64,000 bases of DNA from Volvox africanus. Its lineage: Eukaryota > Chlorophyta > Chlorophyceae > Chlamydomonadales > Volvocaceae. Within the stretch, counting starts at the first letter, position 1. The number at the start of each line of letters is the position of its first letter. The stretch lies in contig BSDZ01000014.1 in assembly GCA_030268105.1 (NCBI GenBank), positions 1,319,001 to 1,383,000 of the forward strand. The letters run 5' to 3'. The position numbers were made by a program, and so were the translations under genes. Below, piece by piece: positions 51,625 through 63,500 of this stretch. Below the pieces are notes generated by a model, which did not search any database, was not told where the DNA came from, and was given only the letters and a program-made list of their open reading frames with translations.

Positions 51625-53636
51625 CCTAAGACACCTACAGTGATACGCGGATGAAATAGGTGATATGGTTTTAATCACCTCTCGGTTTCGGCGAAGTAAA
51701 ACGACCCCCGGGAATACCTCAGGGTCAAAACGCACCCGGAATATCACCCCTAAAAGCACGTACCTTAAAGCGGGCAATGATGTGTTATGTAACGGTCTGT
51801 TCCTTCTGATGGCGGACTTCTTCAGCTCCTCGCGCCCGCCTGACTGTCAATCTGCGAAACCGATCGAACAATAACGGACTCAACCCCAAACAAATATACG
51901 TTACCCCAAAAGAAACAAAGACATATATATTAATAATGGTTAAAATCAATGCAATCGGAAATAGTACCTTTATTCCGCACGCTGACAAGAAGCAGAGTTG
52001 TCTGGTTCCCAGGGCAGTGGCATCGCAATAGCGCACAAAATGATGAAAACACTACCAAGCGCGACGATATTTGCACGCCCTTACAAATACTTCTGGTTTT
52101 ACGGGTATATGTGTTCATGATAACTACTTATATTGGATTTACGTGACGCCGTACGGGAACTGTCTAACTTTGGCGACGTACGTTTTCGGAAAACGTACCT
52201 TAACGCACCTGTATGTGAATGTCACGTACGTCACGGGTATCGGGGTAACATTGGCGGCAAGGAGTTGAAGCACGTGACCATGGTGGGGTGGGCTAGTACT
52301 ATTGGGGCCTTTTCATGCCTAGGGCAGACGACTTAACCTCGTGTTACAATCCTATCTCTATCTCTACCCAGGGAAACTTTTACATGCAAAATTGCTGGGG
52401 AGAGTGCTTTCATTCCTTTTTGGATGAATTTCATAAGTTTGACCATAACATTTACTTTGCGTGCATAAAGCAACTAAGAGAAAAAGGCTTGTTGAGATTC
52501 CCTGAGAGACTGCACATAAGTGGTTGTTATCTTTCTTTAATTTTGGCGCCAAGGGAATCAGATCGCACAGGTCCATCGGAACGTTGACGGCTCATTGACC
52601 TTGCCTGGCGTTTGGCTTGAACAACAATCCTCACACAGCAGTGCGCACAGCTACAAGACATGTGACGATGTGTTCAATCCACGAAAACGTCGGGCTCGAG
52701 TCGTTTCTACCCAGTGTTCCAAAAGCTTAACGATACCTACGGCCTTGGAGTTGGCTGTGCCGGGCCCTGCTGCAAGCAAGCGCGGCCCTTCACTGGCGCG
52801 GTAAATATGCATTATGACAATATATATCATGCACTATTGTAATGTTTTTTTATGACTATAACTACCATATATTACTATCCTGATTCAATAACTAATCTTC
52901 CATCGATTTCAGCGTGGTCTCGTCGTTTTGTAGAAACAAGCAATGTAGGATTCCTGGTGAGGCGTGAGGCGTCGATTCTGCCCGAAACCACCGCCTGCAG
53001 GAACAGACCTATTAACTTAAGTCCTCCGACTATCTGTTTCAAATCATATCCCCGAAACCTCTTTGAACTTAATCTTTGTACTTTGATAAATGATTAGGTG
53101 TTCACAAAATTCACAACGTTGCGATCCGCGAGAACGAGAAGCAGTCAAACCTAGCAGAAAGTCATATGTATTACTTAAGGACGCGCCCAGATTAGCCAGA
53201 TACGCTTAGTATAATCAATAAGGAGTGTATTTGTGTCAGCTCTCCTTTTCGTTCGCTGCGCCGCTCATTAGCTCCGCTGGGTGCAACTAGTCCTCTCCCC
53301 TGGACGCGCACAGTCATGTGTTACAGCAGCGGGCTCCAGGTGGTAGACAATGTTTCTAATGAAGGGAGCGGAAGTAAAAAACGTCGTACTCTGACGTATC
53401 GCGGTCTCCAGAAAAGTTTTTGTACGAATCATAGCCACTACTTTCACGCCCAATTTCGTATCTGTACGAAACACGCATAAGTGAGCCGCACACTGGTAAT
53501 TGAGTCGGGCGGGAAGTCCCTGTAAGCCCCGTGGAATTGCTTCATCCAAAGGCACTATCCATCAGCATATCCATCACGTCGAGAGTCGAAATACGTCGTA
53601 ATCAACCAATAAGTACTTGTAAGAGGTCCATACGTA

Positions 53637-53638
<2 letters not shown>

Positions 53639-53691
<53 letters not shown>
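53639..53691. repeat. TA dinucleotide repeat
   Basis: A perfect (ta)n run of about 26 units in the spacer upstream of SpoVS-B. Confidence 0.95.
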
Positions 53692-53693
<2 letters not shown>

Positions 53694-54012
53694 TGAACGT
53701 ACCTAACGAAAGCGGCTTATTATTTAAACGGTGGCTTATTATTGCCTGTAAAATTCAAATACGAAGGACAGAAGAAGTCCGCAATACCCGCTGTGTCCCG
53801 CGTACTAAGTGTACGGTTTCCATTGTCAGTAGCAACGCCCTTAACATCTATACAGGCCGACACAAACATTCGCCAAATTGCCAATGTAGGCCTGCGGCTA
53901 CGACGATAATCGCATTTCAAGCACACTATGTCACCCCATCACCCCATGAGGAGATGGCATTAGCGATACAGACATTTGCCCTCAGGATGCAGAGAGGTGG
54001 AGAGGTGGGGCC

Positions 54013-55046
54013 CGTGGGATACGGGACTGCCACTGCTTGCATCTCCATGAGGATGTGATGGGTTGATGATGGGCACTCAGGCTCGGGATCTCAAAGGCGC
54101 TTAGCAACGGGGGAGATCCCATCTACATGGGACAAGTAGGGTGTCGGCTTCCTCGAAGCCGGAAAAAGGGCGGGGCCCCTCAAAATCCGTACAGGCCGGT
54201 TACTTCACAGTGAAACGGTTTGAAGTTTGCGAGTTTGTGATGATGCCGGCTCATGACTTTCAGGAGGCAAACGACTGCAAACGCAAGGGCAGGGACCTCA
54301 CGCCGCTCACGCCGTCGTACACATTTCGCCAAAGCGAACGGCGAGGACGTCAAGTGTTAGAGTGTCGCCAGTACTACTGATGGAAAGCTTTTAGCTGTTT
54401 CTCCGAAATGCCTGCGGCTTCAGGAATTCACCCCACAGCATCGAGCTCCATGTCGGCACTGTGGAACTCTTCTGCCCCGAGAATTGGCTTAAATTAATTG
54501 TACACAACGTTACATTCTTTGTAGATAACTGTAAGCAAATTCGTTTACCTGCTGGTTGCAAATCGCCATGCCTGTGAGAGCAGCTTAGTCACCCAAGCTT
54601 GTTGTTCAATTCATTTCACGCCGTCATGCCCGAGTTCCATTCTGAGAGACGCGGCACCTTTTGAAATGAAATTTAGGCCGAGAAGGCGTTGATGTGACCT
54701 TGACCGGAGTCAAAGGAGACTGACGAACTTGGTTATACTCATACGATTGTCATGGGCCAAAATAAAGATACCTTGCAATATAGAATGTAAAATGTGATCA
54801 ATATCGCGTTTCCACCGGGCGAGATATTATGTTTGGTCGGTCACATTCTTACAGAGAGAGAGACCGACGGACATGGGCGGGGCCTCCCTGGGCCACAGGG
54901 CGGGGCCTCCCTGAGCGCTTCGCGCCGGGACCCCCCCAAAAAAGGGAGGCTTTCAGGGCCGCATGGACAAGTGGGATCATCAGACTGAGGCAACACTCCT
55001 CACCCCACTCGCAGCACCAAACCTCAACTAGCGCCGCAACTGAGAG
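54013..55046. repeat. Dispersed repeat, split copy (A 54013-54133, B 54944-55046)
   Basis: Parts A and B match 48908-49133 but are separated by about 810 bases that contain two ggcggggcctccctg direct repeats at 54877-54915. Either this copy carries an insertion or the other copy has lost the middle. Confidence 0.82.
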
Positions 55047-55716
55047 AATCGCTGAACCAGGAGACAGGGGCAAATATTGCCTAAAACTCATGCCACGTTA
55101 GTATTGCTTAATTTTATTGCGAGCTCTAGCTGCGCAGGTGCAGGGCCTAGATGCGGCGTAGCTATGTGCCCGATGTGTAATGTACGGACGGCAGTGAGGG
55201 ATACTGTGAGCCGCAAGCCATCATGGGATAGATGTGAGCTAACTCAACTTATATAATCCATACAAGAAATCTTGTTGGCCATATCATGGGATACTATTGA
55301 TGTTTGAGACAGATCACGGAAGCAGAGAGATAAATGCTGTACGACGGCGGTCGACAAGAAAACTCAGCTGATAACAATCCTCTAGTAGTAATTCCTCCTG
55401 TATAGGATTGTAATAGTTATACAAGGTAAATTATTCTATATAAATGACGGCTTTATTTTGCATGAACCGTAGACCGCTGAGCTCCTGTCGGCCAAGCAGA
55501 AGCGATGTCTCAGTGCGATTTAATGGTAAGGATTTCAGGACAAATATTTGTGGAAATTTCCAATTTACGACATGGACCTCGCATGCTCTACCTTTAGGGA
55601 CACTGTGTTTGCGGCCTTGCTTGGCACAGAATGCCTCAAGGATCTCCATATGGAATATGCATGCGAAAGGATCTATTGTAGCAGCAACGAAGCTGCCCAA
55701 GGCGCGGTTGGTGGTG

Positions 55717-58530
55717 ATGCAATCGGTCAAGGAGGACGTCGAGTTGGCCGCTGAGGTCCCTGACAAGCCGGTTGAGCCTGCTTCACCCAAAGATATTAAG
55801 ATCAAGGTTGGTTCTATCGTCCTGCATCACCTTGGCTTTGGAAAACAGCCGCCGCCTTCCGACATCAATTCATCGCCGTAGGTCGCAGCGAACGGAAAAG
55901 TGCAGGCCATCGCCGGAAAAATTGCTCACAGTATTCGTGAAGGCGTTCTTCCAGATGTGGCGTGCCTGGGCCCGAAATGTACTAATGTAGCCGTCAAGGT
56001 ATGATAATTCCACAACTGCAAAACACTGGCGGTATACCACCCTTCCGTAAACTCTTCTCCCGGAATAGCAACCCTGCACATATCCGCAGCATACCCATGA
56101 AGTACGAGCTCCTGTCCTGAATGCGCGCCGCGATATATATCTGTGCTAGGCCCAGACTGCATGGATACTGCGGCCAGACCCAATCGAACGTGTTAGGTAT
56201 TGCGTAGTAGTATTGGGCCACCGCAATGCTTCCCTCTTAAAGTTTCTGTTCCTATCAATTTGAGAGCACTGGGTTGGTATCGTTATGGCCTCCCTTCACG
56301 ACCTTGCTCGTGCAGGAGAGGTAGAGCTCGAGATGTTTGTTGGGCCGGGTTTCGGCAGCCGCCCTGGATTGCGTCGGACCCTATTTGATATATGATAATA
56401 ACAATTATTATTTTTATTATGCTTACGCCCCTTAGGCTGGCGTGTGTTACAGGGAACCTCAGGATTACCTAGGATTAACTGGGTTGTTTGATTTCGCAGA
56501 TTTCCTTGCTCTCTGCGGCCCCTATCCATATGCCAGACCTGATTGGACCACCTACGGGCCGTTAGGTGGGTATCAAGCCCCTCCGCACCACAAGGCCTCA
56601 CTTAGGGGCCACTTGGGATCGCACTTCCCGAGCAGAGTATTTAACCGCTGATGGGTCCTGCCAGTGAGAGCGGACATGGACCCGAGCGACTGAAGAGCCG
56701 TGCTATCCCTGCTGCTCATAATCTCACTGGGGTCCCCGCAGCTTCTTTATCGCCCCGGTTCACCTTAAGAAGCATGCTGTTGGCAGTCTGGATCAAACAA
56801 GCGACCGCTGATGAAGCCATGTCACGCCGTCCACAAACATGGCAGGTGGCACCCTAACTCTCAGTCCCATCTTATCAGGGGATTGTTTGTTGTATAACAC
56901 CCGCACACATTCACTTGACATCCACCAGGCGGTCGCCATCAGTCGTGGCTATCTGGCGGCAGAAAGCAAGGAGATTTCCTTCCAGCCCGTCTACGTTGAG
57001 CTGGACCGTATGGAAGATGAGAAGCCTCTTCGGGGATTAGTTCTAAAGCTAGCTACCACCAGTAACGGCCAGGTACGGCGTGACATGGCTTCATAATGAA
57101 TTGCGCATTGAGTGTGTATTTCGAGTTTCCTCTATAGGATCACGTTTACCTAGGTGGGCTAAGGTGTTGTCTTAGAGATGTCCTCATGAGGAGGGGAAAT
57201 GTAACGCCTGGGGACGAGGAGCGTAACCCTTGGGTCATGCCAACCTTGGGCGTTAGCGTAGCGTGTACGGCGAGAGGCCAAGGCTGCAGCGGCACGCATC
57301 ATAATCTTCAGTCGTCGTTGTTATTGCTGTTAGTGAGACCGACCCACGTGTCGGTGCGTTGAGACCGACCCACGCAGTAATAATTCCTCTTACTGATGTC
57401 ATTTGGCGCTGGGGACCCGCCTGTGGTTCGGATTGCCCCGTGCCCGGAATGGTGTTCCGGAACTCGGCCGGTACCCTGTTCTGCAGGCCTTGGCATCCCC
57501 ATCTGTGGATGCTATCGAGATGCATGTCCGCGCGACCAGCATACCGACGGTGCGAAAGAGGGCCACTGAGTGAAGGTAGAGGTTGCACTTCCAAGCATAG
57601 TCGGTCGACGGGACGTATATAGGCTGTGAGGTGATATGGGGAAGGAACAGCGTCAGGTTGCGGGGCTTCCAGGCTCAATTTACACGAGGATGGGTGGCCG
57701 GAGCAGTGGGGTGAGATCGAGAACTTCATCAAATGGATGAATCAGTTAATCTCGCTTCGTTTATCGCCTTCTCCCTTCCTCTCCCTCCCTGCATCGATCG
57801 CTTGCTTTCGGTTCGCCGCTTAGCGTTCCGCCGGCGCCCTTGCCGCACGGGTGCGAGAGCAGCGTGCAGTCTTCTTGACTGCGATTGGGGCCGGAGCGGT
57901 TCACACGGCGGTTTCGGTGATTGAAAAGACGCGGAAGTACCTCAAAGAGAGCGGCAAGGATATTCGCGCGCTGCCGGAGTTCATCAAGGTAAAGCTGGGA
58001 GATGGGCCGACTGGTCAGGATGAGCGAGAAGAGCTGAAGGGAGCGGTGGAAGGGGTCTGACCATTCGTCAAAATGTCTTGGCGGAACGTTTAAAGACGGG
58101 CCGTGCTGGTTAGGCGCGCAAAGAATCGGAACGTCTTTCGGGCGTGGTGAGTGGGTAGCGATGGAAATCGTTGTGTGGACAGCGGGGGGGTGCCGCCTGT
58201 GGAAGCCATGTGGGAGATCTCGGCCGACTGACGACAGTTTGGGAACGAACATTAAAATTTTACCCAATCTTCTGCGCTTTTCCTTCGACTATACACTACA
58301 CACTGTACCCTATACACTATATCACATTAACCAAACCTGCACATCTTCTAATCCTGCGCAATCCTGCGTATGCATTCCATTGTGTGCCAGATTTACCTTT
58401 TGTAGCAATCATTGGTATGGTGGCTGCTGTCCTGCAGGTCACTAAAGAAGACAGGGTGGTCAATGCGATCAAGTTCAACATCGTGGTGGAGGACCTCCCA
58501 GTTGAGGAAGCGAATGCGCCGTTGGTATGA
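55717..58530 (+). CDS. Double SpoVS-domain protein, copy B
   Basis: Six phase-0 exons, 55717-55806, 55882-55998, 56929-57072, 57487-57549, 57824-57988 and 58438-58530, give about 223 residues. Exons 2 and 5 have exactly the same lengths as in copy A. After MQSVKEDVELAAEVPDKPVE, domain 1 has VAANGKVQAIAGKIAHSIRE, CLGPKCTNVAVKAVAISRGY and ISFQPVYVEL. The linker exon reads ALASPSVDAIEMHVRATSIP. Domain 2 has SAGALAARVREQRAVFLTA, IGAGAVHTAVSVIEKTRKYL and AIKFNIVVEDLPVEE. By eye 23 of 39 residues of exon 2 are identical to copy A, so the pair is old. An in-frame extension upstream of ATG 55717 exists (from 55444), so the start is uncertain. Function unknown, as for copy A. Confidence 0.83.
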
Positions 58531-60576
58531 TTTAATCCATAATGTGACTCGCATTACCAATGAGATTGCAGTCCCTCGTTTGCCGATAAGTTGTTAAATC
58601 CGCTGTCCCTCGGACTCGAACACGACCAAGGCGTAAGATCGAAATTCGAATCTTATGTCGAAGAGCACCTTGGCATGGCGGCTCTTGCGGATTGAGCGCC
58701 TGTCATACACCAGGGGGAGGAAGTTCGGGAGCTGTTAAGACCGACACCTTGAAACTACGTACTGTTGCTGTTTAAAACCCAATTATTTTGAAGGACTGGT
58801 GATGTGGCCTTTTTGGATTTCTCTTTTGCTGGTGTTTGGACGTCCTCACAGCTTGGAGCCAGTTTTTGTCGCGCCGACGATGCCATGGCTGTATGGCGAC
58901 GCATGCTGCCTGCAACTTTTGCTGACGAAGCCAGGGACTCTCCTGGTATTGGAAGTTGGACGTTGGAGGTCTGAGGCCGCGGTTAGGAGTGTGAGTGGTG
59001 TCGGAATCGAATATAGGGGCCACCACATCAGTACACACTTTGAATACCAGCGATACTACATGCGCAAAGAATCACTTTCCATAATTGTGGCGTGGCTGTA
59101 TGTGATTCGGTAGTGCAATTTCACTAATATCGCCTTGCGTTGATGGTCAAAACCGCACTTCCTGCCACCCAGCCAAGTAACGGAGAAGTAGTTTTTTATG
59201 GAGCATTTTTGCAGAGCCACAGTTAGGAAGCCCTCCTCGACAGCGGATGAATTTCAAGGTAATTTTATGGTAAAACTCGCATGCCCGTCCTGCATAAAGA
59301 TCTCAATTTGCGAGGATAGCATGCTAAGTTCTGTACCATAAATGGTTCATAAAAAGTACATTGGGATCAATGTAGCCTAACATACTGTATACAAACTTGG
59401 AATTGGGTTTTCCTCCTGTTGGGTTTTCCTCCTGTTCCAACTTTGGTTTTCGTTTAGCCAAGGAGCATGTTATAGCAGACAATACACAATGGTTTTTTGA
59501 GGAGCTGAACCATCCGCGTCTTGATGTGCGTCAACGGTGCTTATAGCTTTGGTGATAGAACTTCGCCAGCTTCCAACGCGTCTTCCCCTACCAATGTAAA
59601 TGACCAGATCATGAATTCCATTTGGAGCATTTCTAAAAACTGTCTCTTTAAACCTTTTGGCAATGCGCCTTCTTGTTAATTATCATGGCTAAACCCAGAA
59701 GCCCGTGGGTTACCGCCTAAACGTATCCGTTCCGGCGCAAGAGCAAGGGAAGCCTTCCATGCACATCCACAAACGAAATGCCTTGCCATAAGAAGACTTA
59801 GGGTTGCATGTCCTGCGCCAAGTTCGCACACGAGGTAACAGGCCCAGGGAACAAATGGGATCCAGTAGGGCAGCGAACAACGCCCCTGGTTACACGGAGG
59901 GCAAGCAAAATCCGCGCGATTACGCGTTACATAGGACCAATCAACCTGGCTCTACCGCGCCAGTCAAATGCTAGTCTTGCGGGAGACGCGAGTTTGCATT
60001 CCTCAGTTTAATAGAAATGCACGTCCAACTAGGCGCGTACGAATTGAACGTTGAATAAATAAGAGTAGAAGATCAATTGGGTCCAGACAAAAGCGTGGTG
60101 AGCGCTGTCATTTAAGCGATCGCCCTGCTGTCGAGCCACGCCCGGACGCCCGCTAGACGAGACACACGGTGCGCCAGACCTGCGATATCGGCCGCATCGT
60201 CGTTCCTACCCACATCGCGCACCATCATACAATCGAGAAGCCAAACAGCTCATCGTAATAACTTCACTGACTTTAGCCGCTGGAGCTTTGTACACTCGCC
60301 CGAACAGCACTACTGCACCGCCTGCATATGCCCTCCTGGCCTCCATCATCTCCTCCACTGCGTTCTGGGACCCCTGCATCACCCCGCTCTCACCCAGTAC
60401 CCCCAAAAAGCTGCTTCCCAATATGAGCAGCCCTTCTCTAAAAACCCTCATTAATGCAGAGTAGGTGGCGACAATCATGTGCCCGCTGCATGGAAAAACC
60501 CAAATCGCTCTTCCCTTTCTTAGCTTAGCGCAGTGCCTTCTATTGTCTTTGTCCCCAACACTCAATGACTCCGCAC
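58531..60576. other. Convergent spacer between SpoVS-B and ECM3
   Basis: 3' flanks of both genes. From 59977 the sequence matches the ECM2 3' flank, interrupted by the insert at 60200-60555. A degenerate tRNA-like word lies near 58608-58660 but does not fold. A short direct repeat ttgggttttcctcctgtt occurs twice at about 59404-59440. No gene supported. Confidence 0.45.
60200..60555. other. 356-bp segment present only in the ECM3 3' flank
   Basis: It interrupts the duplicated ECM 3' flank between cgatatcggccgcat and acactcaatgactccgcac. It contains a 119-codon open frame on the minus strand (60206-60565) without a recognised domain. No terminal inverted repeats or clear target-site duplication are visible, so it may equally be ancestral sequence deleted from copy 1. 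Confidence 0.6.
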
Positions 60577-63500
60577 TTAAAGCGTGTTCAGGCAGAAACC
60601 GAGCGACCCTTTGCCACCTAACAGGTACACATACGGTTCCACCAGAGACTTAGGGTCGAATGGCGATGGCGCCACGGGCACGATCTTGCCGCGTATCGGC
60701 TCGCCCAGGCCCACACGGATTTGGCTGCCGCAAACCATATTGGATTGGAACACAAAGTCGCCGCTGTTCTGGATGGAGTCCAGCAGCGCAAGATGGCCTT
60801 CGGACTGCGCAGCAACCGTGACGCGGTAGTAGACACCCTTAGCCTTAGGCAGCGTGTAGTAATCAGAGCAGGCAATTCCCTGGGGATGGGGCTTGAAGGA
60901 AATCGGAATGCCCAATTGATCCGCCAGCGCAGCCTTAAGGGCTGGGCAAAGCCAGTAGACCGTCGTGCGCTCGGTGACCAAGGTGCCCTTGTTGCCCACG
61001 GCGGTGAACGGCGCAAAGATCTCGTACGTGCGGATTTCCAGGCCAGCCGGCGGGTTCCAGGTAATATTGACGTACGGCGGCGGCGGCGGCAGGGCGGCGT
61101 TCTTAGCAGGGAGCGGCGGCCACGGTGGACGGCGGTTCGGGGGTGGCGGAGAGCTGATTGGAGGTGGGGGGTTGACCTTAGGGGGGGGAGATGCGCGGGG
61201 GGCTGGGGGTGGCGGTGATGGCGGCGGGGGAGTGGGAGGAGGAGGTGAAGGCGGGGGTGGCGTGGGAGGTGGCGGCGACGGTGCAAGGGGCACTGGGGGC
61301 GACGGGGGCGGCGGTGATGGCGGGGGTGGATTTGGCGGCGGTGGGGATGGTGGCGGCGGAGCCGGCGGTGGCGGCGATGGTGGTGGTGGGTTCGGTGGCG
61401 GCGGTGAAAGGACTGGCTTTGGTGGCGATGGTGGCACCGGTGGTGGCGGCGCCGGTGGCAGCGGCGGCGGCGACGGCGGCGCCGGGCAGCATAGATCCGT
61501 CACCACCAGTTCTGTCGCGTTGCTGCTGCATTTGTAGTCGAGGAAGACGCCACCAGTTGGGTTATACAGCCGCACAATAGAGCCGCACGGAACGCCGCCA
61601 TCACGAACGAACACGCCAATGGAGCCGGGCACGGTCAAGTACACGTACAGGAAGTTCACATCCTGCGGCGATGCCAGCTCGGGCTTCAGAATCGTCTCAG
61701 CGGCGGGACGGCTGCAGTACGGCGCATCGGGATTGAGCCGGCGGATGTTTCCGGTGCGCTCAAAGGACGCCAGCATTGCGTTCATCCAGGTCGTATATCG
61801 CCCGCAGTTTGTGATAGCATCGTTGATGTCGCCGTTGATGACAGACATTTGGAAGGTGAAGCCGGGTGGAGGTCGGGGCGGGGGAGGATTGGGGCTCGGT
61901 GGCGGCAGCGGCTGTGGCGGCAATGGAGGAGCTGGCGGCGGGGCAGGCGGCGCGGGGCTCGGCGGCACTGGTGGAGCTGGCGGCGGCGGCGGGCAAGCGT
62001 AGGTCGCCGGCACGCTGTTGGGGAATAGCAAGTCACCAGGCCTCAGTACGAAGGGATAGGAGACGGTGACGTTGACGCCAGAGGGCTGCAGAATAACAAT
62101 CGGACTCAATGGTACAGTGCCGGCCGTGCAGTTAGCGGTGGCATTGAAGAAGTCGCCGCAGATGAGGTTCAGTCCGGTGGCGATGATGTTATACAAGGCG
62201 GAATTGCTGCCCAGGTTGTAGAGGAACTGCTGCGTGGAGGCGACGTTAAGGAGGTCCGCAGAGACCGCCAGTTCTGTTGAGGTGCTGGAAACGCAGTTGA
62301 AGAGGCCAGGCTGCCGTATAGTCACGAACTGGGTAAACAGGTTGGCCACCAGGGTGCTTAGGGTGGAGCAATCACCGACACGGTTGCCTGAGCGGGGAGA
62401 GGTGGACACAACGCTGAAGCGGACGGAGCAGAATTGGGTATCGGGAGACGGCGGCGGTGGCGAAGGGCTAGAGGGCTGCGGCGGCGGCGAAGGTGGTAAC
62501 GGTGGCGAGGGTGGCAGCGGGGGCGGCGATGGCGGCAGCGGCGGCGGGCTGGGGCTGGGGGGGGGTGACGGCGGCGGGGCCAGGCACTGCACCGGGTAGG
62601 GTTGGGAGAGCGCTTCGTAATCGCACATGCGGCGCCTGTAACCGGGATTCGAGGGGATCTTGCCCAGGCGGACATAGCCGGGCATACCGACGATGTCGTC
62701 GGGGATGAACGGCGGAATGGTGGTGTTGGGCCAGTTAGGGCCGCCAATGCCGCCTTGGATGGCCGGACACACGTAACGCGCGCCGACGTTGGTGTAGTTG
62801 CCATCGTCAACAAATCCTGGTTGCTGGTACGCGGTGCCGTTAATGATTGTCTCCAGCGACATATAGGCATTACAGTACAGGAAGAGACCGCCCAGGCTCT
62901 GATCAGCTGCCAGCTGCGCCCAGATCTCCCGGGTACCCAGAGTGTTGAACATGTGCTTAACGGAATCTTCCGCCAGTCGCAAGCGGTCCGTCACGGGATT
63001 CAGATTGCCGTTGCCATCGTAAAAGCCATCGAAGAACATCTTCACGCCCAACATGGTGTACAGTGGGAAGGCAGCATTGTTGGTCTCGTTAACGGTCAGG
63101 TATGGCGGCGACTTCTGGCACTTGCTGAAATCGTTGCTAAGGCCACCGCAGCCGAGAGCGAATCGCATCAAAGTAACGACCTTCGCAACGTCCTGGTCAT
63201 TGAAAGGGGTGGGACGGCCGGGATGATAAATAAAGAGAGACGCGGTAAACAACGTTGTCGGCGGCGCCGGCGGCATGGGCGACGGCGGGACTGGCGGCCG
63301 CGGCGATGGTGGCAAGGGCGAGGGCGGGGGAGAAGGCGGCGGCGGCGGGGGCGACGGTGGAGGGGGGGACGGTGGCGCTGGGGGCGGCGATGGTGGCAGG
63401 GGCGGCGAGGGCGGGCGCTGGGTGATCGCGCAATTTGGTGGCAGGTCGAAGCCGGGGATGTCTGACAGACGCAGAACGTTGTTGGTAGTGTTGAGCGTCA

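Larger units (their letters stand above)
51625..55716. other. Repeat-bearing spacer between ECM2 and SpoVS-B
   Basis: About 4.1 kb between divergently oriented genes, AT-rich. It contains a TA microsatellite, the two separated halves of a dispersed repeat, and scattered short open frames with no domains (for example 52315-52587, +). No gene is supported, but a decayed mobile element is possible. Confidence 0.45.

Noticed and set aside
58605..58665. tRNA-like word (ctcggactcgaacacg...) after SpoVS-B
   Set aside because: Arms do not pair into a cloverleaf and no anticodon arm can be drawn; at best a decayed fragment.
61760..63465. Long Gly-rich and Ala-rich frames opposite and shifted to ECM3 (for example 62602-63465, +)
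   Set aside because: Complement or shifted-frame shadows of the proline-rich ECM3 coding sequence.
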